In this document: positions 5,290-14,400 of the stretch, piece after piece
Layout of the letters: each line of letters begins with the position of its first letter
How positions within the stretch are numbered: the stretch's first letter is position 1
Virus record (IMG/VR): IMGVR_UViG_3300025312_000222
Span: 1-39,020 of that record
Direction: 5' to 3' (one strand)
DNA length: 39,020 nt
DNA from: a virus
Position numbers and translations under genes: made by a program
Notes under the pieces: model-generated
Told to the model about the DNA's origin: nothing
The model's database searches: none
What the model saw: the letters and a program-made list of their open reading frames with translations, nothing else

Positions 5290-5802
5290 CTATTTTCTTT
5301 TTAATGATCGTCTTTTTACTTTACCTGTTCTCCCAATTCTTTCTTCACCAAGAGCTTCCGTCGCAGGAGGATTTATTAAATAAGTCAATGCTTGTTCAAT
5401 GAGAACCGGGTCATCATCAAATTTTCCAAGAGCAGAATTGCAACGCCAACACACCAAGCCTCGAACAAGACCAGTCTTATGATTATGATCAACCGCTAGT
5501 TTGCGAGTTTTTGGAGGTTTCTTGCAGATAGCGCAAACACCTTTTTGATGTGTTAAAATTTTATCATATTCCTTAATTGTGAGCGAAAAAAGTGTCTTTA
5601 GACGACGCGCTCTACCATCGGCGGCATGACATTCTTTGCAAACAGGACTACGTTTGCCTCCCCGTCGAATATACCACTCTTCAATAGATTTATATTTTTT
5701 ACAGTCGGGGCATTTAAATTTATTTTTTGAACGAATAAGAGCGTGATCCTTTCGATTATGTCGTCCACAATTACAACCAGGTTTACAAACAATTCTAGTC
5801 AT
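5290..5802 (-). CDS. Recombination endonuclease VII-like HNH nuclease
   Basis: 170 aa. Residues about 75-150 match the Endo VII family: FSLTIKEYDKIL, GVCAICKK, VDHNHKTGLVRGLVCWRCN and LGKFDDDP, that is paired CxxC zinc ligands around a DHxH...RGLxCxxCN core. An extra N-terminal Cys-rich part (CKPGCNCGRH, CPDCKKY, CKECH) forms one or two more zinc knuckles. The C-terminus is basic. Such enzymes cut Holliday junctions and branched DNA before packaging. A homing-endonuclease role is the alternative. Confidence 0.85.
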   Translation of the reverse strand: MTRIVCKPGCNCGRHNRKDHALIRSKNKFKCPDCKKYKSIEEWYIRRGGKRSPVCKECHAADGRARRLKTLFSLTIKEYDKILTHQKGVCAICKKPPKTRKLAVDHNHKTGLVRGLVCWRCNSALGKFDDDPVLIEQALTYLINPPATEALGEERIGRTGKVKRRSLKRK

Positions 5803-5806
5803 TACA

Positions 5807-5863
5807 TTATCTTGTTATTTTAGTGTGTTTTGGATGTTGTCTACGTCTCCGACGTTTTGCCAT
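5807..5863 (-). CDS. Possible 18-aa arginine-rich peptide
   Basis: ATG at 5863 to TAA at 5807 encodes MAKRRRRRQHPKHTKITR. It fits exactly in the gap between the 96-aa gene and Endo VII, 2 nt after one stop and 4 nt before the next start. No SD is visible. An RNA-binding or ribosomal-tail-like peptide is possible, but it could be chance. Confidence 0.3.
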   Translation of the reverse strand: MAKRRRRRQHPKHTKITR

Positions 5864-5865
5864 AT

Positions 5866-6156
5866 TTAAATACTACTTAAATGATATCCCATGTTTTTAG
5901 TATATTCTTTTTGAGCTAATTTAACTTCTTCTTCCTTATCAAGTCTGGGTCTGATAGGTCCATCATCATAAAGAGATTCTTCATCTGCGCCCCAACTTAA
6001 TTGTTGATATCCAGCAGGAGATAATTCTTTTTTTATTTGATAGCCACATTTACACCATTGTTGATAAGAAACTTGAACAGAGGCTCCCGTGATTAAACTA
6101 CAAGCTAATTTGCTTCGTCCATGATCATATTTATGCTTATGTTTAAAAGGCCACAT
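5866..6156 (-). CDS. Hypothetical protein, 96 aa, Cys/His-containing
   Basis: The N-terminus HKHKYDH plus CKCGY at about residue 35 may bind a metal. The remainder is charged. It overlaps the upstream gene by 14 nt in the replication operon. No family recognised. Confidence 0.65.
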   Translation of the reverse strand: MWPFKHKHKYDHGRSKLACSLITGASVQVSYQQWCKCGYQIKKELSPAGYQQLSWGADEESLYDDGPIRPRLDKEEEVKLAQKEYTKNMGYHLSSI

Positions 6157-6349
6157 TTAAATCTTTAAAATACTCTGGCGGGCCATCCCATAATTCTTGT
6201 TCTGTTTCAGGTGTAATATCATGTGTTTTACAATCAAATCCTAAAACTTCAACAATGTCTCTAGGATAAAAACTATGACCTTCTAAAACTTTCTTTTTAT
6301 TATGATATAAAGCCATCCAATCGTCACCCCAATAAACTACGTCAACCAT
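6143..6349 (-). CDS. Hypothetical protein, 68 aa
   Basis: Small acidic soluble protein (MVDVVYWGDDWMALY..., GPPEYFKDL). A GGGAGA SD overlaps the previous stop. No family recognised. Confidence 0.65.
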   Translation of the reverse strand: MVDVVYWGDDWMALYHNKKKVLEGHSFYPRDIVEVLGFDCKTHDITPETEQELWDGPPEYFKDLNVAF

Positions 6350-6529
6350 TCATATCTCCCTTACCGTCACTATTTGTTTAGAATTAACTTTTAATTTGGT
6401 TCTATCTTCAATATGTATTTCATTTGTTTCGGCGTCAAACCACACTCCGCGCTCTTGACCATTTAAAAAATTTCTTAGTGGCTCATCTATGAAAATTATA
6501 TAACCATTAGTTAAAGTCGCTTGAAGCAT
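6350..6529 (-). CDS. Hypothetical protein, 59 aa
   Basis: ATG 6529 overlaps the upstream stop (TAATG) and the stop at 6350 abuts the next ATG (6349). The protein MLQATLTNGYIIFIDEPLR... has a beta-rich, acidic pattern. The perfect packing between neighbours supports it as a real gene. Confidence 0.65.
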   Translation of the reverse strand: MLQATLTNGYIIFIDEPLRNFLNGQERGVWFDAETNEIHIEDRTKLKVNSKQIVTVREI

Positions 6530-7449
6530 TATCTATCTCGCTCCCACTCCGCTTGGCGCATAGTCCACTCGCGAGAAAGACGCTCTACATTTCCGCCATA
6601 AATATCTCTAAGTGCTTTCCAATGGATAACTTCTCTGGTGTGTTTTTCTACTTTGTCATCCCATTCTTTATAGGATTCTTCTTCTTTGGCTAAAGAATCA
6701 ACTAAATCCTTAGTAGCTCTTTCGCCACGCAAAGTCAAGGATTTACTTATATTGCTATACAGAACTCTATATTCAGCATCTCTTAGGTGCGTTGCATTAG
6801 ATAAATTACTCTCCGCGATAGCCAACAGCCACCTAACCCTGCTCAGATAGCTACCAAACGCGCTATATAGCCTCCTAACGGCTTTGTCCCCCAAGTCGGT
6901 GACATCTACTGGCATATCATAGGGATCGGTTTCCGATACACTTTGCGGAATAGGAAGTCCCTCTCTTGATGTCATATTGCTTTCAGGAATCCAGTTGCCA
7001 GCAGGCATAAATCCCCATTGTCCATGTTCATCTTGAATTGGACGTTTCTTTTCTGTTTCTCTTAAATCACTCTCTGAATAACCACCGCTAGAACGGCGAG
7101 GATAAGTCTTAGCTACCTCTTCGGGCACTTTCATTGGAGACTTATCTTCAGTCCAATTTCTTATCCCTTGAATAATTTCAGACTCCCCCGGTGGAGTCCC
7201 ATCATGGTTGTGAACGGCGACTTCGCTTAATACCGGGGAAGAATCTGCAAGCCTAATTATAGCATGAAGATAATCATTGTCCATGCTTTCTTCAATAGCT
7301 AGTTTGGCTTCGTCATAGAAATATTGCGCTAAATCAATCAAATCTTTTTCGTCCTCTGGGAGTTCTCTATCTAACCACCCTCCCTGTGCGACTTCGCTTA
7401 AAATAGCTCTAGCTGTTTGTGTATCCATCAACTTTATTGATCCCTCCAT
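6529..7449 (-). CDS. Hypothetical protein, 306 aa, possible recombination mediator
   Basis: The N-terminal part (to about 110) is acidic and helical. The middle is low-complexity, Pro/Ser-rich. The C-terminal 120 residues are a long helical domain (DKAVRRLYSAFGSYLSRV..., VEKHTREVIHWKALRDIYGGNVERLSREWTMRQAEW). That tail resembles helical phage proteins found near RecA that are proposed UvsY-like mediators; I hold this loosely. The second ATG at 7449 is better placed after GGAG than the first at 7452. MDTQTARAIL at 7425-7396 duplicates the start of the next upstream gene. Confidence 0.6.
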   Translation of the reverse strand: MEGSIKLMDTQTARAILSEVAQGGWLDRELPEDEKDLIDLAQYFYDEAKLAIEESMDNDYLHAIIRLADSSPVLSEVAVHNHDGTPPGESEIIQGIRNWTEDKSPMKVPEEVAKTYPRRSSGGYSESDLRETEKKRPIQDEHGQWGFMPAGNWIPESNMTSREGLPIPQSVSETDPYDMPVDVTDLGDKAVRRLYSAFGSYLSRVRWLLAIAESNLSNATHLRDAEYRVLYSNISKSLTLRGERATKDLVDSLAKEEESYKEWDDKVEKHTREVIHWKALRDIYGGNVERLSREWTMRQAEWERDR

Positions 7450-7627
7450 CATATCTCCAATTCCAAAATTGCCACCATTTTTTATTATCTATAAATTCTT
7501 TTCTTCTTCTATTTGTTTCTATATGAAAACAAGATATACACAATGTATTATATTGTCGTCCATGTCTGGGACAATCAACATATATAGACGTATTATCTAG
7601 AATAACTCTAGCTGCTTGTGTATCCAT
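7409..7627 (-). CDS. Small Cys/His protein, 72 aa
   Basis: It begins MDTQAARVIL, almost the same as MDTQTARAIL in the following gene, at DNA level too. CPRHGRQYNTLCISCFH suggests a small zinc ribbon. It overlaps both neighbours by about 30-40 nt. It may be the product of a local duplication. Confidence 0.55.
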   Translation of the reverse strand: MDTQAARVILDNTSIYVDCPRHGRQYNTLCISCFHIETNRRRKEFIDNKKWWQFWNWRYDGGINKVDGYTNS

Positions 7628-8535
7628 CTTTCTTGTACTTTCCTTTTTATATCCTCTATATTATAGTTGGGGTTATGTCCCAAAGCAAATTTTACTGCAT
7701 TACTTTCAGACAACTTAACAATTCCCTCTTTGTAGTCAGCTTTACACAATTTTTTGTATGGATTCCATTGACAGCTTCCGGTAGACCATCTCATCTCTTT
7801 AGGGCGCTCAGGTAAAACGTCATCCAAGAAACATTGCTTCCAATACTTAAGTGTCTCCTCTGCCTCTCGCACTAATGCTTCGTCCAACTCCACATAGAAC
7901 TCGTGGGTATTTCTGGGGTCTTCTCTGGACACATAATATATCATTCCGCCTTGTGCTGGCATCAACCCTAATTTATTCCATTTCATATGATTATGATTTC
8001 TCATGCACCATAAAATGTATGATTGAAGCTGATAATAATGTTTTTCGTCATAAGATTGACCACCAACTTTCATATATTCTATAACCTTGTTTGCTTTAGA
8101 TTTTATTTCAACTGGAAGAACATAATAATATTCTGGAATTAAATTTAATACAGCATCCAATTTCCCTGTCAACCAAGTGTTTTCATCCTCTATATAAAGC
8201 TGATTCGGTGGTTGTGGGCCAAGAAGTATTCCCATTTTTGCCCAACGCTCAACAATTTGTTCTTCAACACATTTCCCTGCTTCCATGATTCCTATTCCTT
8301 TAGGAGAAATAGGTTCTTGTTCAGGAATATTTAATAATTTATAAAGAGGAGTACATCTACAATTTTGTTCTGCGCCGGGATAAGAACTACAATGAAATGA
8401 AGAAGTGAAATAAGAATTCTCTCGCCACTTTCTTTCTTCTTCTTGTTCATAAGCCTGTTCTGTCCACAAATCAAGTTGCGGTCCTTCTTTAACTTGTCCC
8501 AAGGATTTGAAAAGTTCTCGCCTGCTAATTCCCAT
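7597..8535 (-). CDS. Cas4-family PD-(D/E)XK exonuclease
   Basis: 312 aa. The RecB/Cas4-type core is visible: GKCVEEQIVERW (motif I helix), WLTGKLDAVL (motif II Asp), PVEIKSK (motif III, ExK) and YYQLQSYILWC (motif QxxxY). Cys near residues 50-61 (HC...NCRC) and C-terminal SCQWNPYKKLC could hold an Fe-S cluster as in Cas4. Such proteins occur widely in actinophages without CRISPR arrays and are thought to process DNA ends for recombination or replication. No CRISPR repeats are present here. It overlaps the macro-domain gene by 11 nt. Confidence 0.85.
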   Translation of the reverse strand: MGISRRELFKSLGQVKEGPQLDLWTEQAYEQEEERKWRENSYFTSSFHCSSYPGAEQNCRCTPLYKLLNIPEQEPISPKGIGIMEAGKCVEEQIVERWAKMGILLGPQPPNQLYIEDENTWLTGKLDAVLNLIPEYYYVLPVEIKSKANKVIEYMKVGGQSYDEKHYYQLQSYILWCMRNHNHMKWNKLGLMPAQGGMIYYVSREDPRNTHEFYVELDEALVREAEETLKYWKQCFLDDVLPERPKEMRWSTGSCQWNPYKKLCKADYKEGIVKLSESNAVKFALGHNPNYNIEDIKRKVQERWIHKQLELF

Positions 8536-8992
8536 AAGTTATCGCTACAAATCTGTCATCTAAAATTTTTTCTATTATTGGCTTAACATTTTCCCATTCT
8601 AAGCCGCCATTCCCGCATCCGGGACGCGGCATAACAACACTATCAAAATGCCATAAGTCCGCTTCTTTTTTTAAATCTGTAGCACTTTTTTGTATTAAAT
8701 TTAAATCTGCTGGTTCCCACCAATTATATTTAACTGGCATGGTAATAATATTATTAAATCTTATTTGTTCGCTGTTTTCATCCAGGTCTTGAAGACCCCA
8801 AATAAAAACTTCATTGCCGAATTTTTCTATAGCCTCGCCTAAAATCATAGGAAGAAAAGGCCATCTATTTGCCGCTTCTTTAGCGCAGCCTCGACCCATA
8901 ACTGCTTGTCCATTATTTTTAACATATCCATTGGTAGTAATAACTACTGCATCAGCAGGATAAGTCCATAAATTTCCTGTATCTTCTATCAT
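8525..8992 (-). CDS. Macro domain protein (ADP-ribose binding/hydrolysing)
   Basis: 155 aa, a single macro domain. The sequence DAVVITTNGYVKNNGQAVMGRGCAKEA matches the N-terminal ADP-ribose loop. MPRPGCGNGGLEW matches the catalytic second loop of the Poa1p/ADP-ribose-1''-phosphatase and TARG-like type. The ATG at 8992 overlaps the preceding stop (TGATG) and is preferred to the upstream TTG. Likely roles are recycling ADP-ribose-1''-phosphate from RNA repair or reversing ADP-ribosylation used as host defence. No RNA ligase is seen in this window. Confidence 0.85.
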   Translation of the reverse strand: MIEDTGNLWTYPADAVVITTNGYVKNNGQAVMGRGCAKEAANRWPFLPMILGEAIEKFGNEVFIWGLQDLDENSEQIRFNNIITMPVKYNWWEPADLNLIQKSATDLKKEADLWHFDSVVMPRPGCGNGGLEWENVKPIIEKILDDRFVAITYGN

Positions 8993-9168
8993 CAAGTTTC
9001 CATTATCGCTTCGTTATATTCTTTTGCTGTTCCAAACCAAATTCCGTCACCATATGTTAACCCAGAATCAGCAGATACAATATAAGTTTCAATTTCATCT
9101 TCATAAGTAATAATTATAGTTACATCCCATCTTCTTTCCAAAATTTCTACCGCAAGTGGTCGTCTCAT
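8992..9168 (-). CDS. Hypothetical protein, 58 aa
   Basis: ATG at 9168 overlaps the resolvase-like stop (ATGA) and its own stop overlaps the macro-domain ATG, so it is firmly inside the operon. GAGAGGAAGA precedes it as SD. The pattern MRRPLAVEILERRWDVTIII... is beta-rich and acidic. Function unknown. Confidence 0.65.
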   Translation of the reverse strand: MRRPLAVEILERRWDVTIIITYEDEIETYIVSADSGLTYGDGIWFGTAKEYNEAIMET

Positions 9169-9575
9169 TCTTCCTCTCTCAATAATTCTGGTTGACTAGC
9201 TCTCCTCTTTCTAGCCGCAACCTGTGGCTTGTCTTCCTCTATTATTTTCATTAACTTGCTATACCCTGCCTGCATTAATTTAAAATCTTCTTTTCTTAAT
9301 AAAATAAAATCTTCTCCAAGTGGTTCGATTCTTGCGGCCCAAATTGGAATTGCGCCATCTCCGCCAATATCATAACATGCCTGGATCGCCTCTACAATAT
9401 CGGCAAAATTTATAGGGAATTGATTCTTAGAAGTATATTTAAGACTCCATCTAATTCCATGACCGGTTAAATCTAATTTACTAAACCATACAGAACCAGA
9501 GCCACTTACTCGCTTTAAGCCAAATTCATTAGCCAAGTCCTTCTCAAATTGGTAGCCCTGGTTCTGTGGTGTCAT
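9165..9575 (-). CDS. Holliday-junction-resolvase-like PD-(D/E)XK nuclease
   Basis: 136 aa. N-terminal GYQFEKDLANEF (motif Glu), then SGSGSVWFSKLDL (Asp) and IRWSLKYTS (x-K) match the small Hjc/RecU-like nuclease core. The C-terminus is charged. It is linked to RecA, Cas4-like and Endo VII genes, which supports a role in recombination. Substrate not proven. Confidence 0.65.
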   Translation of the reverse strand: MTPQNQGYQFEKDLANEFGLKRVSGSGSVWFSKLDLTGHGIRWSLKYTSKNQFPINFADIVEAIQACYDIGGDGAIPIWAARIEPLGEDFILLRKEDFKLMQAGYSKLMKIIEEDKPQVAARKRRASQPELLREEE

Positions 9576-10258
9576 TATTTACTACTCGTTAGAATCTTAT
9601 CTACATCAACCTCTTCTTCAGAAACAAAAGAACCAGTTGAGGCTGCTGCACTAGCAAGATAAGTAGCAGTATCGTGAGTGAACTGACCAAAACCATATGG
9701 CAAATTCTCTCGCGTTACACTGAGAGTATTGCCTCTGTTTCTATAGCCGAGCAACTGAGCGCCAGCCCATGCGTCAACACCTACTCCGAGATAAGTAAAC
9801 GTCCATTTACCACTATTTTCCTTGCTTCGGACAAGCGATACCACAGATTCTCTAGTGAAGTCTCTAGAATCGTTTTCCAGCCCGTCAGTTACAACAACAA
9901 CTAGAAATCTATCAACATTTTCGGTTTCAATATTTCTAATAGTTGAACCAACTGCATCAAGTAGCGGTGTATTGCCTCTGGGTCTATAAGTTTCTTCTGT
10001 TAATTCATAAGTATCCGCAACCCTTGTGTTCCTTTCAAGAAAACGAACTCTCTTTTCTTCGCCAATTGGTGAAGAGAAATTAACAATAGTTACAAGAGTA
10101 TTGGGATTTTCATCTTCAATACCCTCTAAATAGGCGTTTACAGAAGCAATAGTTTCTGAACGCCTTTCATTCATTGAACCTGACTCGTCAATAATTACTG
10201 CGACGAGAGTTCTTAATTTAGTGCCAACACTTGTGACACTATCCCTTTTCTTGGGCAT
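9575..10258 (-). CDS. von Willebrand factor A domain protein
   Basis: 227 aa. A complete MIDAS is visible: DESGSMN (Asp24, Ser26, Ser28), Thr97 in RGNTPLLDAVG and Asp125 in VTDGLEN. The domain covers residues about 15-190. The tail (SEEEVDVDKILTSSK) is acidic. vWA domains bind partners through a divalent metal, often with MoxR-type AAA ATPases; none is seen here. It sits directly after RecA with 20 nt overlap, so a regulatory or assembly role in replication is conceivable. Confidence 0.85.
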   Translation of the reverse strand: MPKKRDSVTSVGTKLRTLVAVIIDESGSMNERRSETIASVNAYLEGIEDENPNTLVTIVNFSSPIGEEKRVRFLERNTRVADTYELTEETYRPRGNTPLLDAVGSTIRNIETENVDRFLVVVVTDGLENDSRDFTRESVVSLVRSKENSGKWTFTYLGVGVDAWAGAQLLGYRNRGNTLSVTRENLPYGFGQFTHDTATYLASAAASTGSFVSEEEVDVDKILTSSK

Positions 10259-11288
10259 GTTTCTCCTTTAAGCTGTGACCATTTAATATGGCCTGTTTGA
10301 TTGTTTGCTGCAAATCTGTATTTTCTAAAATTAATTCCCTTAATTTTCTTTCCCCCTGAACTTTATCAAATCCTTCGATAGTATACCATGAACCCCCTCT
10401 TTGGGCAATTCCGTGGTAAATTGCAGCTTTTGTCAGTTCCCACGCCGCATCATAATTTCCTGTTTCAAAATCAAGTCTCATTCTCGCTGAACCATACGGT
10501 GCGCATACTCTAGACTTAGCAACACGAATCTGAAACTCCATGCCCTCTGGGTCAGAGTCACCTGAAATGGTGTCAATGTTTGAGCCACTGTCACTTAATA
10601 CGCCGTTGTCGTCCTTGTATAACCAATGAGACTTTCTAAACTGTAAAGACATAGAAGAGATATATTCAACTGCACGACCAGAAGTAGGTTCTTCTGAACC
10701 CATCATCTTTCCAAATACTTGACGTGTCTGATTAACCAAAATAACTGCATTCTCTACATCATCAAATCTTTCTTGAGCTCGACGCAATACTTTGCCCCAT
10801 GCTCTTGCTTGAATTCCTGGCCTCCACTCCTCTGTCTTGCCAGCCAATTCATCAATAGAGATAGCAGCAGCTAAAGAATCAAGCACGTGAACATTAACTA
10901 CCCCAAGAAGAGATTCAAGTTTTGTTCCGACTTCTTCAATAATAGATCCATCAACAACATGTAGCTTGGACAAATCAATACCTTTGCGCTCGACCCAACT
11001 GGCCAAGAATTGTTTCTCAATATTATAGTAAGCACAGCTTAAACCCATGTCTTGAGCCTGTTTAATAATATTCCAACAAGTTAGAGTCTTAGCGCCTCCA
11101 GGAGGTCCATAGAAATGACTCCATCTGCCTAGAGGAATACCTCCGTAAGTAGCTGCATCCAACTCAAGAGAACCGGTGGGAATTCTAGTTAGTTCAGGAT
11201 ATTCGTTGGCATAGCGAATATCTCCGTCACCATACTTCTTTTTAATTGTGCTCAAAACTTTTTCTAGATTGTCTTTATCAATTGGCAT
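10239..11288 (-). CDS. recA: RecA-like recombinase
   Basis: 349 aa, about RecA length. The start chosen is ATG 11288, two bases after the upstream stop with AGGA in front. The longer frame from 11327 would overlap the previous gene. The P-loop is GPPGGAKT (61-68), with Ala in place of the usual second Gly. Further recognisable parts are the VNVHVLDSLAAAI Walker B region, VILVNQTRQVFG and the SGRAVEYISSM segment. It forms filaments on ssDNA for strand exchange and recombination-dependent replication. Confidence 0.85.
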   Translation of the reverse strand: MPIDKDNLEKVLSTIKKKYGDGDIRYANEYPELTRIPTGSLELDAATYGGIPLGRWSHFYGPPGGAKTLTCWNIIKQAQDMGLSCAYYNIEKQFLASWVERKGIDLSKLHVVDGSIIEEVGTKLESLLGVVNVHVLDSLAAAISIDELAGKTEEWRPGIQARAWGKVLRRAQERFDDVENAVILVNQTRQVFGKMMGSEEPTSGRAVEYISSMSLQFRKSHWLYKDDNGVLSDSGSNIDTISGDSDPEGMEFQIRVAKSRVCAPYGSARMRLDFETGNYDAAWELTKAAIYHGIAQRGGSWYTIEGFDKVQGERKLRELILENTDLQQTIKQAILNGHSLKEKHAQEKG

Positions 11289-11289
11289 T

Positions 11290-11493
11290 TTATGTCCTAT
11301 CTGTGCTATAACCCGTGCATTTGCCATGTGCTTTATGAGAATATCCTGGCCCTGAACATTGATGATCTTGCTCTAACCAAGCTATTCTTTCCTTAAATTG
11401 TCTGTCTCTTTCTTTTCTACTGTACTCATCACATTCAAAAGAGTGTGTCTTAAAATTTTCAGATAAATGTCTAGCATCGCATATACAAGTCAT
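11290..11493 (-). CDS. Small Cys/His-rich protein, 67 aa
   Basis: CICDARH, HSFECDEY and HQCSGPGYSHKAHGKC give up to five Cys and several His, likely zinc-binding. Its start overlaps the DNA polymerase stop by one base and its stop lies just before recA. Function unknown. Confidence 0.65.
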   Translation of the reverse strand: MTCICDARHLSENFKTHSFECDEYSRKERDRQFKERIAWLEQDHQCSGPGYSHKAHGKCTGYSTDRT

Positions 11494-14400
11494 TATTCCT
11501 CCGCTGCTAACTGAGCCACACTGATAACTCTATGCGCTACTGTTGATTCGTATTCTGAATCGTACTGTCCTGATATCAAAATCATGTTACCTTCTGTAAG
11601 TAGATGCCTATATTGTTCATAAGTATCTGAGAAAAATGTTGCCGCATAGTCTGTAGTATTATAGCTCAAATCAACAAAAGCCATTTTATTCTTCTTTTTA
11701 TCAGTAATCTCTCTAACGTTCATAACTTCTCCACCCACCTGAACGCTGCCATCCAATTCTTCTGAGATATATTCGGAAAGAATTTCATTATATTTTTTTG
11801 TTTGGCCATCATCAGACACAATAAAACCCATCAATTCTTTCTCAGCAAAAACCTTATCTTCTGAGGAGATTTCTCCATCTTCTTTTAAGCCTTCTTCATT
11901 GAGAATCCATTCTCTTCTGCCGCCCAATTCATCAAAAGCGCCGGCTCTAAAAAGGGAATTCTTAACTCTCTTATTAAGTTGCCTCTTTTCTACTCTGGAG
12001 AAGAAATCTTCATAGGAACTAAATGGACGCTTCTCTTGAATTTCTTCTACGGCCTTACCTCCAACAAATTTAATTGCTTGTAGACCAAATCTAATTGAAT
12101 TACCGTCAATAGTAAAACCTGTATCAGAGGTATTAATATTAGGCGGCAGAATATTAACACCCACCGTATTTGCTTCTCTAATAGTTTTCATTACCTTCTT
12201 CTGAGAATCAGCACTTGAGTTCATGTTCACTGTGAGTAGCGATGAATAAAATTCTAGTGGATAATAAGTCTTCAACCATTTGTCTTGATATGCTTGCAGA
12301 GAATAACCAGTCGAGTGTGACCTATTAAAAGCATATGTGGTCATGGCAAGAATCTGCTGCCAAATTTCGTCATAAATTCTTTTTTGAATTTTCTTTCCCT
12401 CGCAACCGGCGGCAAATTGATCATAGTATTCTTGCAATCTTTTTTTACCTTCTAAATCTCTAGCAATTCCTTTCGCCACAACTTTCAAAAACTGTGCAAC
12501 ATCCGCTCCAGTTGCATCTAAAGCAAGAGCTCTAAAAATTTGCATAACTTGTTCCTGGAACACCATAAATCCATATGTTGAGCCAATGAATTCTTCAAGA
12601 GACTCGTGCGCCAGTTTCCAATATGTTTTTCCATTCTTTCTATCTGCATACTCAAAAGCGATACCATTACTAAGTGTTCCCGGCCTATGCAAAGCATTAG
12701 CCGCAATAATATGTTCTAGATTTTCAGGTTTAATGTGTTTTAACAAACCTACGATACTGTTACTAGCGAATTGGAATATTCCAACATTAAATCCATCAGC
12801 AAAATTAGCTGTCACAAGTTCATCGCTCTTATAAGGAGATTCAACTACAGGAAATTGATTTACATCTTCAAAATCAATAATCTTACCTGTTCTTTCTTTA
12901 ATCTTTTCAATTGCAAGTTGCTGCATGGTAAGCGCATCAGTTGAAAGACAATCAATCTTAAGAAAACCATAGGGAGAAATAAGCTGCGCATTAGCTCTTT
13001 CTGACCACTGAGTAACCATACCACCATCTTTAGCTTGCATCATAGGTATAACATCTATCGCTGGTCTGTCAGTAATAATTACTGCCGCTGGATGCTGTGA
13101 CTGCCTGGAAATTTGTCCTTCTAATCGCAAGGCATGTTTTCTAACTTGTGGGTATTCCTCTAAGAATTTCTTAAGCACGGGATACGTTGCTTCAAGAGAT
13201 TCAATATTCTCTTCAAAAATAATCTGTGGAATAACATCTGTAGCTCTTTTTACTTTAGCTGCTGGTACATTAAGAACTCTAGATACTTCTTGAATCGCGG
13301 CCCGTGGTTTAAATGATTGAAATGAAGCCACGTTAACTACATATTCATCTCCGTATTTCTCATGAAGATATTGTTTTACTTCGTCGCGGCGATCATCTTG
13401 GAAATCAATATCAATATCTGGCAACTCAGTTCTATAGTCATTCAAGAATCTTTCAAAGAGAAGTTCGTAACCAATCGGATCAACGGCTGTGATTCTGCAA
13501 AGATAATTGACAAGAGAACCAGCAGCAGAACCTCTTCCTGGTCCGACTCGAATACCGTTGTCTTTTGCCCATCTGACCATATCAGCGACAATGAAGAAAT
13601 AATCAAGGACTTTGAGTTTGCGCATAACCGTGAATTCTTCCTCAATCCTGTTGTGATAATCAATATCATCGGTTTTTCCAATTCTCTCTAACCCCTCTTT
13701 ACACCATTGTCTAAGAATTCTTTCAGCTTCTAATGGAGATTTTGTCGCCTTCGGAATTTTTGGTGATTTATCTATAGAAAAATGTTCACACCTGTCAGAA
13801 ATTTTACTTGTGTTATCTATCAACTCATGCACAAGAGTTATCGGAATTTCTGGATGAAAATTTATAAACTGTTCTACTAATTCTTGCTCGTCCATAAGCC
13901 AGTAAGTATTACCAGAAAATTTAAAAACATCTTTGGCAGCATCTTCACGCTGCTCTCTAGACTTATTAGACTGTCCAGTCTGAATCATCACAAGTATGTC
14001 TTGCGTACCATACCAGTCCTTAAAAGGATAATGAGCATCAGTAGCGGCTACCAGAGGAATACCTCTGTTTCCGGCCATGTCTATCAGCTCAATGTTTACT
14101 TTGCGCTGACCTGGATCGTCATGCGGATGAATCTCCATGTAAAGATCATCGCCAAAGATGTCTCGCATTGTGTTTAAATATCTAAGAGCTCCATCACTAT
14201 CCCCTGTAACAATTGACTTAGGAACTATTCCGCTCATGCATGAAGTAGATGCTATAAGACCTTCTGAATAGTCTCTAAGTAATCTCCAATCAATACATGG
14301 CTTATAATAAAAATTTTCTGGTTGCCAAGACAGACTCGACAAGCGCATGAGATTCTTAAATCCTTCTAAATTTTTGGCGAGCAATACTAAGTGAAATCTT

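Noticed and set aside
7597-8535. CRISPR-Cas system because of the Cas4-like protein
   Set aside because: No other cas gene and no spaced direct repeats in the window; phages often carry lone Cas4-like nucleases.
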